Source of the DNA: Micromonospora sp. RP3T
GTDB lineage: Bacteria > Actinomycetota > Actinomycetes > Mycobacteriales > Micromonosporaceae
Assembly (NCBI RefSeq): GCF_003027925.1
Contig: NZ_PYPS01000012.1
Location: forward strand, 103,673-167,672
Reading direction: 5' to 3'
Length of the DNA stretch: 64,000 bases
Shown here: piece by piece, positions 16,988-27,200 of the stretch
Numbering within the stretch: the first letter of the stretch is position 1
Layout: each line of letters starts with the position of its first letter
The notes under the pieces: model-generated
Seen by the model: the letters and a program-made list of their open reading frames with translations, nothing else
Databases searched by the model: none
Told to the model about the DNA's origin: nothing
Position numbers and translations under genes: made by a program

Positions 16988-19267
16988 TCAGCGCCGCCAG
17001 CGCAGCGGACCCGGGTGGACCCGCCACCACAGCCGCCGCCAACCTGGCCGGGCGTCGCGCAGCGCCTCCCCGTACGCGGTGACGAGCGTCGCCGCCCGGT
17101 CCGCCTGCTGCCCGGTGGTGCTGCCCGGGGCGAAGGCCACCTGGTTGACCAACCCGGCCAGCTCGCCGACGTCGCCACCGGAAGCCCCGTCGCCGACGGG
17201 CGACACACCGGTCGCCGCGCGGGCCTCGACCAGCGCCCTCCGGGCCCGCTCGGCGACCTCCGCCGCCGTCAGGTCCGACCCGGCCGGGCGGCCGGCCAGC
17301 CGCAGCGCGTCGGTCAACTCCCGCCACGCGCCGGCGACCCGCTCGCCGGGAGCACCCCGGTCCAGCCGGGACCGGCTCAACCGGCGGCGCATCGCCGCCA
17401 GGGCCGCCAACACTCCGCCGACCACCAGCAGCAGGCCGCCGACGCCGCCGCCCACCAGCACCGGCGTACCCGGGCCGCCGCGGGCCCGGTCCGGCGCGGA
17501 CGCCGCGGCCGGGGGAGAGGCCGAGGGCGGCTCGGTCGGTGCCGGCACCTCCGACGGCGGCGGCTCCTCCGGCTGCGGCCGGAAGTCCTCCTCCACCGGG
17601 CGGGGCGCGGAGTCCGGGCGCGGCATCGGATCGAACGACACCCAGCCGACGCCGTCGAACAGCACCTCCGGCCAGGCGTACGCGTCGGCGGCCCGCACCG
17701 GCCCGTCCGCGTTCGGCGCGAACCCCACCACCACCCGGGTGGGCAGCCCGGCGAGCCGGCCGAGCACCGCGAACGCGGCGGCGAACTGCTCCGAGGTGCC
17801 CCGCTGCCCGCCGCCGTTACGCGGTCCGAACAGGAAGAACGTCAGATTCGGGTACGCGTGCCCGCTGGGTGCGTCCGCGGTCAACCGGTAGTGCTCGGCG
17901 AGGAACGTGGCGATCGCGTCGGCCCGCGCGTACGGGGCGCCGTTGGCCTCGGCGAGCTGGGCGGCCAGCCGGCGCAACTGCTCCGGCGCCCCGTCCGGCA
18001 CCCGCAGCACCCGCGCCACCGCGTCACCGGCCGGCACGTTCGCGGTGCTCACCAGATTCACGTCCGGGCGCTCCCGTACCGAGGACACCTCGTACCGCAG
18101 CCCCGGCACGAGCCCCTCCGGGCGGATCAGCGTCCCGCTCGCCGGGTCGTACGCCACCCGCGCGCCGCCCACCTCGCGCGGCGTCGGCACCGCCGGCAGC
18201 AGCCGCCCGGTCAGGTCGCCCACCGTGATCTCCTGACGCACCGCCTCGGTGGTGGCGCCCGGCGCGGGCTCGACCGCCGGCAGGATCCGCCCCGCGTTGC
18301 GGTACGTGGCCCCGACCCGCCAGGTCACCCCGTCGTAGTCGCTGAGCACCGCCAACCGGATCCGGGGCGGCCCGCCCTCGGCCGGCCCGGCGAGCGTGCG
18401 CACGTCGAGTAGCCGCTGGTCCGGGTTCAACGCCCAACCCGAGATCCGGATCAGCGGGTTCTCGTCCAGCGACTCCACCTGCGGTGGCTCCACGTAGCGG
18501 CGCGGGTCGACCGGACGCGCGTCGACCTGACCGGCGACCACCGGCGCGAGCAGCGCGGCCAGCGCCACCACCAGGGCCAGGCCGGCCGCGCTCGCCGCGG
18601 CCAGCCGCAGCCGCACCGCCGCGCGTACCGCCGGGGTGAGCCCGGCGACCGGGTCGGCGTCCGCCGCCGGGTCGGGCCGGCGTCCCGGCGCGGCCAGGCC
18701 GACCGCCGCGACGGCCGCGAACAGCACCGTCGGGCCGACCGCCGGCGCCGCGTTCGGCCCGACCACGTAGAGCGCGCCGGCGTAGAGCAGCGCCGGCGGC
18801 AGGTACCCGGCCAGCACCCGGCCGGCCCGCAGGGCCACCTCGGCGGCGGTCAGCCCGGCCAGCCAGGCGGCCACCACCGGGACCAGCACGGTGTCCGGCG
18901 TCGGCTGCACCGGGATCATCGCGGTCAGCAGCCGGGGGATCGCGTTGCGGGCGGCGTCGGCGGCCACCTCGCCCAGCCCGCCGGGCAGCGCCGCGTGGCT
19001 CGCCGCCAGCCGCAACGACAGCAGCGTCCAGCCGGCCAGCGCGGCCACCGACAGCGGCGCCACCAGCCACGACGCCAGCCGCCGGGCGGCCACGCTGACC
19101 AGCACCGAACCGACCGCCGCGCCGACCATCAGTCGGGTCAGCAGCGGATCGGCGTACACCCGGCCCAACACCACGCCGGACAGCGACACCAGCACCACAA
19201 GCGTCACCGGCACCGGCGCCGCCCGCAGCGCCCGGACCGCCCACTCCCGGGCCGGCGTCCCGGTCAC
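16988..19267 (-). CDS. TgpA-like transglutaminase-fold membrane protein with altered catalytic triad
   Basis: 759 residues from a GTG that overlaps the DUF58 stop (GTGA, 19264-19267). The N-terminal half carries about six membrane helices. A large extracytoplasmic region follows with the transglutaminase-like core (about residues 440-550), then a Pro/Ser-rich linker, one membrane helix (GVGGLLLVVGGVLAALAAM) and a C-terminal cytoplasmic DUF4129-like tail. The core reads GTSEQFAAAFAVLGRLAGLPTRVVVGF and DAYAWPEVLFDGVGWVSFDP. The positions normally held by Cys and His carry Ser492 and Tyr530; the Asp (546) remains. So it may be a non-catalytic binding protein. Last gene of the Fn3-MoxR-DUF58-TgpA operon, a widespread set of uncertain, probably envelope-related function. 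Confidence 0.9.
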   Translation of the reverse strand: MTGTPAREWAVRALRAAPVPVTLVVLVSLSGVVLGRVYADPLLTRLMVGAAVGSVLVSVAARRLASWLVAPLSVAALAGWTLLSLRLAASHAALPGGLGEVAADAARNAIPRLLTAMIPVQPTPDTVLVPVVAAWLAGLTAAEVALRAGRVLAGYLPPALLYAGALYVVGPNAAPAVGPTVLFAAVAAVGLAAPGRRPDPAADADPVAGLTPAVRAAVRLRLAAASAAGLALVVALAALLAPVVAGQVDARPVDPRRYVEPPQVESLDENPLIRISGWALNPDQRLLDVRTLAGPAEGGPPRIRLAVLSDYDGVTWRVGATYRNAGRILPAVEPAPGATTEAVRQEITVGDLTGRLLPAVPTPREVGGARVAYDPASGTLIRPEGLVPGLRYEVSSVRERPDVNLVSTANVPAGDAVARVLRVPDGAPEQLRRLAAQLAEANGAPYARADAIATFLAEHYRLTADAPSGHAYPNLTFFLFGPRNGGGQRGTSEQFAAAFAVLGRLAGLPTRVVVGFAPNADGPVRAADAYAWPEVLFDGVGWVSFDPMPRPDSAPRPVEEDFRPQPEEPPPSEVPAPTEPPSASPPAAASAPDRARGGPGTPVLVGGGVGGLLLVVGGVLAALAAMRRRLSRSRLDRGAPGERVAGAWRELTDALRLAGRPAGSDLTAAEVAERARRALVEARAATGVSPVGDGASGGDVGELAGLVNQVAFAPGSTTGQQADRAATLVTAYGEALRDARPGWRRLWWRVHPGPLRWRR

Positions 19268-20418
19268 CACCGGCGGATCCCGTCCCACCCGGCGGCGAAC
19301 GCCGCGCCGTCGGCCGCGTCCAGCACCACCAGGCCCGCCGCGCCGGCCGCCGTCGGTGCCGCCGCGCCGAACATCCCCACCACCACCGACGGGTACGCGC
19401 CGCGCAGCGCGCCCACGTGCCCCAGCTCGTCGGCGGCCCCCGGCCCGGTGAGGAAGACCAGCGTGTCGCCGAGCCGGTCCTGGCGCAGCCGGCCCGTCGC
19501 CGCCGACAGCACCTCCGACCCGCCACCGGCCAGCTCGGTCGCGGCGAGGCGGTCCAGCGGCCCGGCCACCCCGGCGGGCTCGGCGTCGGCCGGCGCGACC
19601 AGCAGCAGGTGCACCGGGAGGGACTCCCGCACCGCCGCGGCCACCACCGACGCCGCCGCCTCGCACGCCGACTCGAACGACTCCGCCACCCCGGCCACCC
19701 GGCCCGGATGCGCGGCCACCCGGTTGTCCAGCACCACCACGAGGCACGGCAGGCTGGTGTCCACGTTCTCGCGCACCATCAGCTCACCCACCCGGGCGCT
19801 GGTCCGCCAGTGCACCCGGCGCAGTTCGTCACCGACCACGTACTCCCGCAGCGAGTCGAACGTGATCGACCCGTGCGGCACGCTGTCGGTGCGCCCGTCC
19901 AGGCTGCGCCCGGCGCCGGTGGGCACCGCGGACATCGGGTGGATACGCGGGTGCACCCACACTCCGACCGTGCCGCCGTAGCCACGGGCCAGCGCCACCA
20001 GCCCGAGCGGGTCCCGGCGCACCACCCGCAGCGGACCGACCGGCACCACCCCCCGGCGGTGCGTCGGCACCGGGTAGCGCACGACCGTGTCCCGCCCCGG
20101 GCGCAACCGCAGCAGCGGCACCGGCACCAGTGCGCCGGCGCAGCGGTCCTCGGCGACCAGGTTCGCCGCCCGCAGCCGGCCGGTGTTGCGCACCGTCAGC
20201 TCCATCGCCGCCGGCTCGCCCCGGGCCACCCGGTCCGGGTCGGCCCGCCGCGCCACCGTCAACCGGGGCCGCCAGGCGGCGGTCACCGCGGCGTAGCCGA
20301 CCGCGACGCCGGCCGCCGCGCCGAGCACGGTCAGCTCCGGGTACGCGTACCGGAAACCGATGCCGAGCAGCACCAGGGCGGCGACGAGCAACCCGATCCC
20401 CCGGGCGGTGATCCCCAC
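19264..20418 (-). CDS. DUF58 domain protein
   Basis: 384 residues from the GTG at 20418, two bases after the MoxR stop; longer readings upstream overlap MoxR and are implausible. Two N-terminal membrane helices (LLVAALVLLGIGF, LTVLGAAAGVAVGYAAV), a beta-rich region, the DUF58 signature RRDPLGL and SLREYVVGDELRRVHWRTSARVGELMVRE, then a von Willebrand A-like domain (CLVVVLDNR, with the DxS-type site not intact). DUF58 proteins are encoded with MoxR ATPases and transglutaminase proteins; they are thought to be their client or partner. Overlaps the next gene by four bases. Confidence 0.92.
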   Translation of the reverse strand: MGITARGIGLLVAALVLLGIGFRYAYPELTVLGAAAGVAVGYAAVTAAWRPRLTVARRADPDRVARGEPAAMELTVRNTGRLRAANLVAEDRCAGALVPVPLLRLRPGRDTVVRYPVPTHRRGVVPVGPLRVVRRDPLGLVALARGYGGTVGVWVHPRIHPMSAVPTGAGRSLDGRTDSVPHGSITFDSLREYVVGDELRRVHWRTSARVGELMVRENVDTSLPCLVVVLDNRVAAHPGRVAGVAESFESACEAAASVVAAAVRESLPVHLLLVAPADAEPAGVAGPLDRLAATELAGGGSEVLSAATGRLRQDRLGDTLVFLTGPGAADELGHVGALRGAYPSVVVGMFGAAAPTAAGAAGLVVLDAADGAAFAAGWDGIRRW

Positions 20419-20420
20419 GC

Positions 20421-21416
20421 TCAGCCGTGCACCGGGGCGGGCTGGCCCGACGGCAGCGGCACCGGCACCGAGGCGACCGCCTGGCGCAGCACCTCGGCCG
20501 GCGTGACGCCCCGCACCTGCGCGTCCGGGGTGAGCAGCAACCGGTGCGCGAAGACCGGCTCGACAAGCGCCTTCAGGTCCTCCGGCATGATCCAGCCCCG
20601 ACCGTCGATCAGCGCGTACGCGCACGCCGCCCGCGTCAACGCGATCACCCCGCGCGGACTCACCCCGACCCGCACCTGCGGATGGGTACGGGTCGCCGCG
20701 GCCAGCCGCACCGCGTACGCGTACAACGGCTCGGCGATGTGCACCCGCCGGGCCATCTGCACCATCTCGCCCACCGTGGCGGTGTCGGTGACCGCGCTCA
20801 GCGAGTCGGGGGAGCGGACCGTGGCGCCGCGCAGCACCTCCACCTCGACCGCCTCGTCGGGATAGCCGACGGAGAGCTTCACCAGGAACCGGTCGAGCTG
20901 CGCCTCCGGCAGCCGGTAGGTGCCGTCCATCTCGACCGGGTTCTGCGTGGCCACCACCAGGAACGGCTGCGGCACCGGGTGGCGTACGCCGTCCACCGTG
21001 ACGGTGCGTTCCTCCATCACCTCCAGCAGCGCCGACTGGGTCTTCGGCGACGCCCGGTTGATCTCGTCGGCGATCACGATGTTCGCGAACACCGGCCCCG
21101 GGTGGAACTCGAAGCCGCGACTGGCCTGGTTGAAGATGGTCACCCCGGACACGTCCGAGGGGAGCAGGTCCGGGGTGAACTGGATCCGCCGCCACTCGCC
21201 CTGCACGGTGGCCGCGACCGCCCGGGCGAGCGTGGTCTTGCCGACCCCGGGCACGTCCTCCAGCAGCACGTGCCCCTGCGCGAACAGCGCGGTCAGCGCC
21301 AGCCGGACCACCTGCGGCTTGCCCAGCACGACCGCGTTGACGTTGTCGGCCAGCCGGGCGGCCAGGGCGGCGAAGCCCTGCACCTCCGGCTGACTGAGCG
21401 GTTCGTGCGTGTTCAC
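20421..21416 (-). CDS. MoxR-family AAA+ ATPase
   Basis: 331-residue cytoplasmic AAA+ chaperone-like ATPase. Walker A DVPGVGKTTLA (about residues 54-64), Walker B IVIADEINRA, sensor-1 VVATQNP and the arginine-containing LPEAQLDRF are all present, and the C-terminal lid domain is complete. MoxR proteins help assemble or activate VWA/DUF58 partners, and the partner is encoded next. Start ATG at 21416; it begins 28 bases after the Fn3 gene's stop, consistent with one transcript. Confidence 0.95.
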   Translation of the reverse strand: MNTHEPLSQPEVQGFAALAARLADNVNAVVLGKPQVVRLALTALFAQGHVLLEDVPGVGKTTLARAVAATVQGEWRRIQFTPDLLPSDVSGVTIFNQASRGFEFHPGPVFANIVIADEINRASPKTQSALLEVMEERTVTVDGVRHPVPQPFLVVATQNPVEMDGTYRLPEAQLDRFLVKLSVGYPDEAVEVEVLRGATVRSPDSLSAVTDTATVGEMVQMARRVHIAEPLYAYAVRLAAATRTHPQVRVGVSPRGVIALTRAACAYALIDGRGWIMPEDLKALVEPVFAHRLLLTPDAQVRGVTPAEVLRQAVASVPVPLPSGQPAPVHG

Positions 21417-21444
21417 GGGGCGCCTTTCGCGAAAGAGATCGTGG

Positions 21445-24072
21445 TCAGCAGGCGGGCAGCAGGTTGAGGTTGTCGCCGCCCTCCAGGTTGAGCCAGGCCC
21501 ACGGGATGTAGGTCCTGCCCTTGTAGTCGACCTGGATCCACCAGGTGCTCTGCTTGTTCTTGTTGTAGATCCAGGCGTCCACGTTCTCGCCCTTCGCCTT
21601 GCAGTAGGTCCGCAGCCGGTGGCCGTCCGGCACCCAGCCCGCCTGGCGGTCGTCGTCCTGCCGGGTGACCTCGAAGATCTCGTTGCCGTTGCGGCCCGAG
21701 ACGTCCTTGTCGCAGTACGTCCGCTGGTCGCCGTCCGGCCCGTTCTTGCAGGTGGCGACTCCGTAGAGCGGGTCGGTGGTCTGGGCGCGGGTGGCCGTGC
21801 CCTTGCCGGCCGCGTTGCTCGCGGTCAGCGCCACCGAGTACGCCGTGCCCGGCGTCAACCCGGTCACCCGCAGGCTCGCACAGCTCCCGGTGGCCGTCTT
21901 CCCGCCGGTCGCGGCCGTGCAGGTGGCCTTTCCGCCGCCGGCGTCCACGGTGAACGTCACCGTCACCGACGTGGCGTCCGCCGACGAGCCGGTCACCGTG
22001 ATCCGGGGCGCGGCCACGGTGCGCGCCGTGGTGGCGGCCTCCGCGCCGGGGCCGGCCTCGTTGACGGCCTTCACCTTGACCGTGACGTTCTGACCGTTGC
22101 CGAGCCCGCCCACGGTGGCCCGCACATCGGTCACCTCCACCGTCTTCCCGCCGGCCGCCACCACGTACTTCGTCACCGGGCGGCCGTTCTCCACCGCCGG
22201 CGACCACTGCACCGCCACCGTGCCGGGCTGGTCGGCCACCGTGGACGCGCGCAGCTCGGTCGGCGCCTTCGGGGCGGTGAACGGCACCACCGTGTTGCTC
22301 ACCGGCGACGCCTTCGACCCGGCGCCCTTGTCGCTGACCGCGGTCACCGTGAACGCGTACTGGGTGCCGTACTCCAACTGGCCGGCCGGCAGCACCAGTT
22401 CCGGCTTCGGCGACTCACCGGCCGGGGCGCTCGCGCCGGCCGAGGTCGCGGTCACCGCGTACCGGGCGACCTTGTTGCCCTGGCCGTTGGCCTCGGGCCA
22501 GCTCACCCGGACCGTGCCGTCCGGGCGCGCCTCGGCGGTCACCGCGGTCGGCGGGTCCGGCACCTCGGCGGTCGGCACGACCGGATTGCTGCGGCGCGCC
22601 GGACCGTCGCCCTTGGCGTTCACCGCGTGCACCGAGAACGTGTACGTCTCGCCGTTGGTCAGGCCGGTGATCTCCAACGCGCGCTGGTTCGCGCCCACCT
22701 CGTGGGTCTGGCCGGCGCCCTCCACCACGTACCTGGTGATCTCGGCGCCGTTGGACGCGGCGGCCTGCCAGCTCACCCGCGCCGACGCGTCGCCGGCGGC
22801 GGCGGTGACCGCCTTCGGCGCGCCCGGCCGGCTCACCTTCGGCTTCTTCGGCGGGGGCGGCGGCGGGGGCGCCGGCGGCGGGTCGCCGCCGAGCACGTCG
22901 TTGGCGTACTTGTCCACCTCGCGCACCCGGTTGTGGTCGTCGACCACCTGCGCGGTCGACGAGTCCGGCGGGTTGATGAACAGGTGGTTCTCGCGGACCT
23001 CCAGCTCCACCGGGCCCGGTCGGCCGGCGCCCTTGATCGTCTCCACCAGCTGCCCGCCGGCGTCGAACGAGTAGACCGTGCCGGTGCCCTCGTCGGCGAC
23101 GTAGAAACGACCCGCCCAGGCGACCGCCGGGCTGAGCCGGGCGCCCTCGCCGGGCACCGTGAACCGCTTCACCTCGGCCCCGTCGCGCACCACGTGCACC
23201 GACCGGTCACCGGGGACCGTGACCGGCACCTGCGGCCCGCTGGTCCGCGTCGGCAGGCTGCCCGGCGCGGTCATGGTCAGGCCGGCCCGCCGCGTCCGGC
23301 CGCCGCTGACCGTCACCAGCGACGCGGAGGTGCGGTCCAGCACCGCCACCCCCTCGTCCAGCGTGGACACCACCAGCTCGTGCGCCGGCTCCGCCACCTC
23401 GTACGTCTCGACCCGCTTCGGGCTGAGCCCGCCGGCCGGCGCGTCACCCGGCGTGGCCGGCAGGTCGGCGGCGGTGACCGCCGAGACGGTGCCCTCGCTC
23501 GGCACCGCGATCCACAGCTTGCCCGCGCCGTCGAACGTCCCGCCGGTGATGCCCGGCGGGTAGCGGACCGGCTCGCCCACCGGTGTCAACGCCCGCGGGT
23601 CGAGCTGCCGGACGATGCCCTGCACCGCGTCCACCACGAACGCCTCGTCGTCGTGCAGCGCGACGCTCACCCCGAGCCCCGGCGCGGTCGGCGTGGTGGC
23701 GGTGATCTGCAACGTGGCCAGATCCAGCGAGCTGACCTGGCCGGTGTTCAGGTCCCGCAGGATCAGCAGCCGGTCGGTCTGGGCGACCTGCGTCTGGTGC
23801 CGCCGCCCGCCGGGCACCTCCATCCGGGTGTCCACCCGGGCGGTGATGCCGTTCACCCGGGCCAACTCGCTGCGCGTGGTGCTCCACAGCCAGGACGACG
23901 AGTCGAAGTTGGCCACCGCGTTGTCGGCCGCGCCCAGCCCGAGCACCGTCAACCCCATCGCCGCCAGCAGCGCGGCCACGGTGCCGATGGTCACCAGCCC
24001 GCCGCGCATCCGCTTCCGGGGGCGGGCCGTCTCCGGCCCGGCGGTGCTCGTGACGTCCTCGATGGTGGTCAC
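21445..24072 (-). CDS. membrane-anchored fibronectin type III repeat protein
   Basis: 875 residues from the GTG at 24072, which has GGGAAGG upstream. Short cytoplasmic N-terminus, one membrane helix (about residues 25-47), an extracellular beta-propeller-like region (about 60-420: repeated LLILRDLNTGQ, LWIAVPSEGTV, FYVADEGTGTVYSFD blades), a poly-Pro spacer (DPPPAPPPPPPP), three Fn3 domains plus a fourth related one (about 445-800), and a C-terminal Cys-containing SH3-like segment ending LNLLPAC. First gene of the operon with MoxR, DUF58 and TgpA. A role in cell-surface sensing or binding is inference. Confidence 0.88.
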   Translation of the reverse strand: MTTIEDVTSTAGPETARPRKRMRGGLVTIGTVAALLAAMGLTVLGLGAADNAVANFDSSSWLWSTTRSELARVNGITARVDTRMEVPGGRRHQTQVAQTDRLLILRDLNTGQVSSLDLATLQITATTPTAPGLGVSVALHDDEAFVVDAVQGIVRQLDPRALTPVGEPVRYPPGITGGTFDGAGKLWIAVPSEGTVSAVTAADLPATPGDAPAGGLSPKRVETYEVAEPAHELVVSTLDEGVAVLDRTSASLVTVSGGRTRRAGLTMTAPGSLPTRTSGPQVPVTVPGDRSVHVVRDGAEVKRFTVPGEGARLSPAVAWAGRFYVADEGTGTVYSFDAGGQLVETIKGAGRPGPVELEVRENHLFINPPDSSTAQVVDDHNRVREVDKYANDVLGGDPPPAPPPPPPPKKPKVSRPGAPKAVTAAAGDASARVSWQAAASNGAEITRYVVEGAGQTHEVGANQRALEITGLTNGETYTFSVHAVNAKGDGPARRSNPVVPTAEVPDPPTAVTAEARPDGTVRVSWPEANGQGNKVARYAVTATSAGASAPAGESPKPELVLPAGQLEYGTQYAFTVTAVSDKGAGSKASPVSNTVVPFTAPKAPTELRASTVADQPGTVAVQWSPAVENGRPVTKYVVAAGGKTVEVTDVRATVGGLGNGQNVTVKVKAVNEAGPGAEAATTARTVAAPRITVTGSSADATSVTVTFTVDAGGGKATCTAATGGKTATGSCASLRVTGLTPGTAYSVALTASNAAGKGTATRAQTTDPLYGVATCKNGPDGDQRTYCDKDVSGRNGNEIFEVTRQDDDRQAGWVPDGHRLRTYCKAKGENVDAWIYNKNKQSTWWIQVDYKGRTYIPWAWLNLEGGDNLNLLPAC

Positions 24073-24214
24073 AGCCGGCTGCCTTCCCGTCGGTGGAGGA
24101 GGGTGCCGCGCCCGGTCGACCCTCCCCAGAGCCGGAGCCATCATAGGGGCCGGCCGGGGCAGGTGAAACCCGCACCGTCCTCCTGTGGACACCGAGCGTG
24201 TCCTCGATGGCGGG

Positions 24215-27200
24215 TCAGTTCGGCGTGGCGCCGCCGCCCTCCCGGTCCGTGCACACCTGGCCCGACGTGGCGTACGAGTCGGTCGAGTAGACCGCCAGCA
24301 CCGTGAAGCAGTAGTCCAGCCGGGCGCTCAGCCCGTTCACGGTGTACCGGGTCTGCCCGGCGTCCACGGTGGCCATCACGCCGAGCTTCTGCCCGGCCCG
24401 GCCGCCGGCCACCACGAACGGCACCCCGCCGTCCGTCGGGTCGGTCCAGGTCACCGTGATCGTGGTGGTGTCGTCCCGCAGCCGCAGATCAGTCGGGGGC
24501 GGGCCGGTCACCTTCGGCTTGACCGCGCCGGGCGCGGGAGCGGGCGGTGTCGCGTCCCGGTTCAGCCACACCGCGCCCCCGGCGACCACCGCCACCAGCG
24601 CGAGGACCGCGCCACCGACCACCAGGACCGGCACCGTCCGGTTCCGGCCGCGCGACTCGGGCTCCACCGCCACCGGGTACGCGGCCGGCTGGTGGAACGC
24701 CGACGGCACCCCCGGCCAGGAACCCTGCTCCGGGTACGCCGCCGGGTCCGGCCGGTCCGCCTCCGGGAAGTCCGGCAACCCGTCGTGGACCGGCAGCGGC
24801 CACCCCCGGTCCGGCGCACCGCCGTCGACGTCCCGGTCGTGCCGGTCCGTACTCCGGTGCTCCGCGACGGCACCACGCCGCTCCTCGGTGACGTTCGGTC
24901 CCGCCTCGGGGGCGTCGACGGTGTCCGGCGTCGGTTCGGGGCCGGGCCCGGCAACCGGCTGGGACGGTGCCACGCTGCTCCAGGGCGGCGCGGTCATCCC
25001 CCACTGCGGCGCCGGCGTGCCGCTGACGGGAGCGGCGCTGCCGGGCGTGCCGCTCACGGGTGCGCCGCTGACCGGATGTTCCGGCGGCTCGCTCGCCGGG
25101 TGGCCGGGCGGTCCGCTCACGGGTCGGGTCGGTGACCCGCCGCCGGTGTGGACGAACGCCTCACTTCCCGGCGGGACCGGCGGGTACCCGGGCGCCACCG
25201 GTCCGGCGGCCGGACGTACCGGCGCGGGCGGACCGCTCACCGGGAGTGCACGGGGCGCGGGTGGGCTCGCGGGTGGGCCGCTCACCGGGGCTGTCTCCGG
25301 CCGATGTGCGCCCGGCGAGCCCGCAACCGACGGCGGTCCGTCCGACGACGGTCCGTCCGGCAGGTGTCCGCCCGGCGCCCCGCTCGTCGGTCGCGGGCTC
25401 GCGGGGAAGTGGGTGCTCGCCGGCGCCCCGCCGACGGCACGCGGGGCGGCCGGCTGCCCACTCGTCGGGACGGCGTCGGCCGAGGGCATGGCGGCGTCCT
25501 GTCGCTCCGCCTCCTCGCGCAGCAACGGACCGATCTGCCGCACCTGAACGGTCGGCTTGTCCCAGCCCGGGCCGGGCGTCACCGGCCCCGATCCGGGTCC
25601 GTCCGCCGTCGCCCCGGCCGGCTCGTCGGTCCGGTGTGCCGGCGCGGCGGTCGACGACGGCGTAGCGGCCGTTCCCGCTGATGTGGTGTCGAGGGCCGGC
25701 GACCCGGACCTGGGCTCCGTCACCCGTGGCGTCGGCGGTACGGGTGTGCCGGCCTCGCGTTCCTCCCCGGTGACGGGTGCCAGGGTGGACGGAGACGTCG
25801 GTGTCGCGGCGACCTCCGTGCCGGGCGTCGGCGGCGCGACGGCGGCATCCGGAAGGGCCCCGGTGCTCGCCCAGGGGGAGCGCGGCGACGGCCGGCTAGG
25901 CGGGGGGATGACCGGCGGCGGTGGTAGCGCGGCGGCACCGGTGGTCGACGCCGTCGGATCGGGCGGCGGTAGCGGCGTGACCGGCGCCCGGGACGGTACC
26001 GGCGTCACGCCGGGAGCGGGCGGTAGCGGCGTCACCCGATGGCTCGCCGGGATCGGCGGAGCCCCGTGGCCCGCGGGGGTCGGTGGAGTCGCGTGGCCCG
26101 ATGGGACCGGCGGTGCTCCGTGGGGCGGCGGGATCGGTGGCGCTCCACGGGGCGTCGGCACCGGCGGTGCCCCGTGGGTCGCCGGGATAGGCGGTGCCCC
26201 GTGCGTCGCCCGGATCGGCGGTGCCCCGTGCGTCGCCCGGATCGGTGGTGCCCCGTGCGTCGCGGGGATCGGTGGCGCCCCGCTGGGCGCCGGGATCGGC
26301 GGCGCTCCGTGGCTCGGTGGGGCCGGCGGGCCGCCGGCGTCGGACGGAGAGGGCGCGGTCTCCAGGCCCGCTTTCGGTGGGGCCGGCGTGGCCGAGAGAC
26401 CAGGTCGGGGTGGCGGGGGTGCCCAGGGGCTTGCCGGCCGGTCACCCCCGGTGCGCGGGAGCGGGGACGGGACCACCGGCGGCGGCAGCGGGGCCGGCCC
26501 CGGGGCGGACCGGGGCGACGGGGGCGAGGGCGGGGGCGGGGGCGGGGGCGGAACAAGGTGCGCTCCGGCGCCGGACGTGGTCGCGGGTGCCCGGAACTCC
26601 GGGGCCGGTTGCGGTGACCGGAACTCCGGGGCTGGGTGCGGTGCCCATTCGGCGCCGGGCACGGGCGTGACACCGGGCGGTGCGGGGACGGTGGAGGCCG
26701 GCGGGGCGCCCCGGGACGGTTGCGCCGGTGCGACCGCCGGCAGCGACACGGTGGGCCCGGCCAACGCCGGATCGGGGTGCCCGCCGGCAGCGGCGGCGGA
26801 GCCGCCGGGGAGTGGACCGGGACCGGCGGGAGCGGCGGCGGAGCCGCCGAGGTAGTGGCGCGCCGCGCGTACCGCGGGGTGGTCCGGACCGAGCACGGCG
26901 GGCCCGGCGGTGGCGACGCGGCCGTAGTTGCGGCGGGCCTCGTGCCGGTTGCCCAGCTCCTCCGCGACCCCCGCGAGGTCGAAGCTGAGCGCGAGCATCA
27001 GCGGGTCGGCGTCGCCGCGACGGCGCTCACCGGCGGCGTACGCCTCTTCGAGCACGCGCCGGGCGGCGGCCGGGTCGTCGGCCTCCCGGTGCAGCCGGGC
27101 CAGCAGATGACCGGTGGCCAACACGTCCTGGTGGTCCTCGCCGTACGCCGGTCGGGCCGCGGCGATCGCGTCGTCGAGCAGGCGACGGGCGCCGGTCAGG

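Noticed and set aside
21409..24306. 965-residue plus-strand open frame
   Set aside because: Antisense to the Fn3 protein whose domains are clear; no motif of its own.
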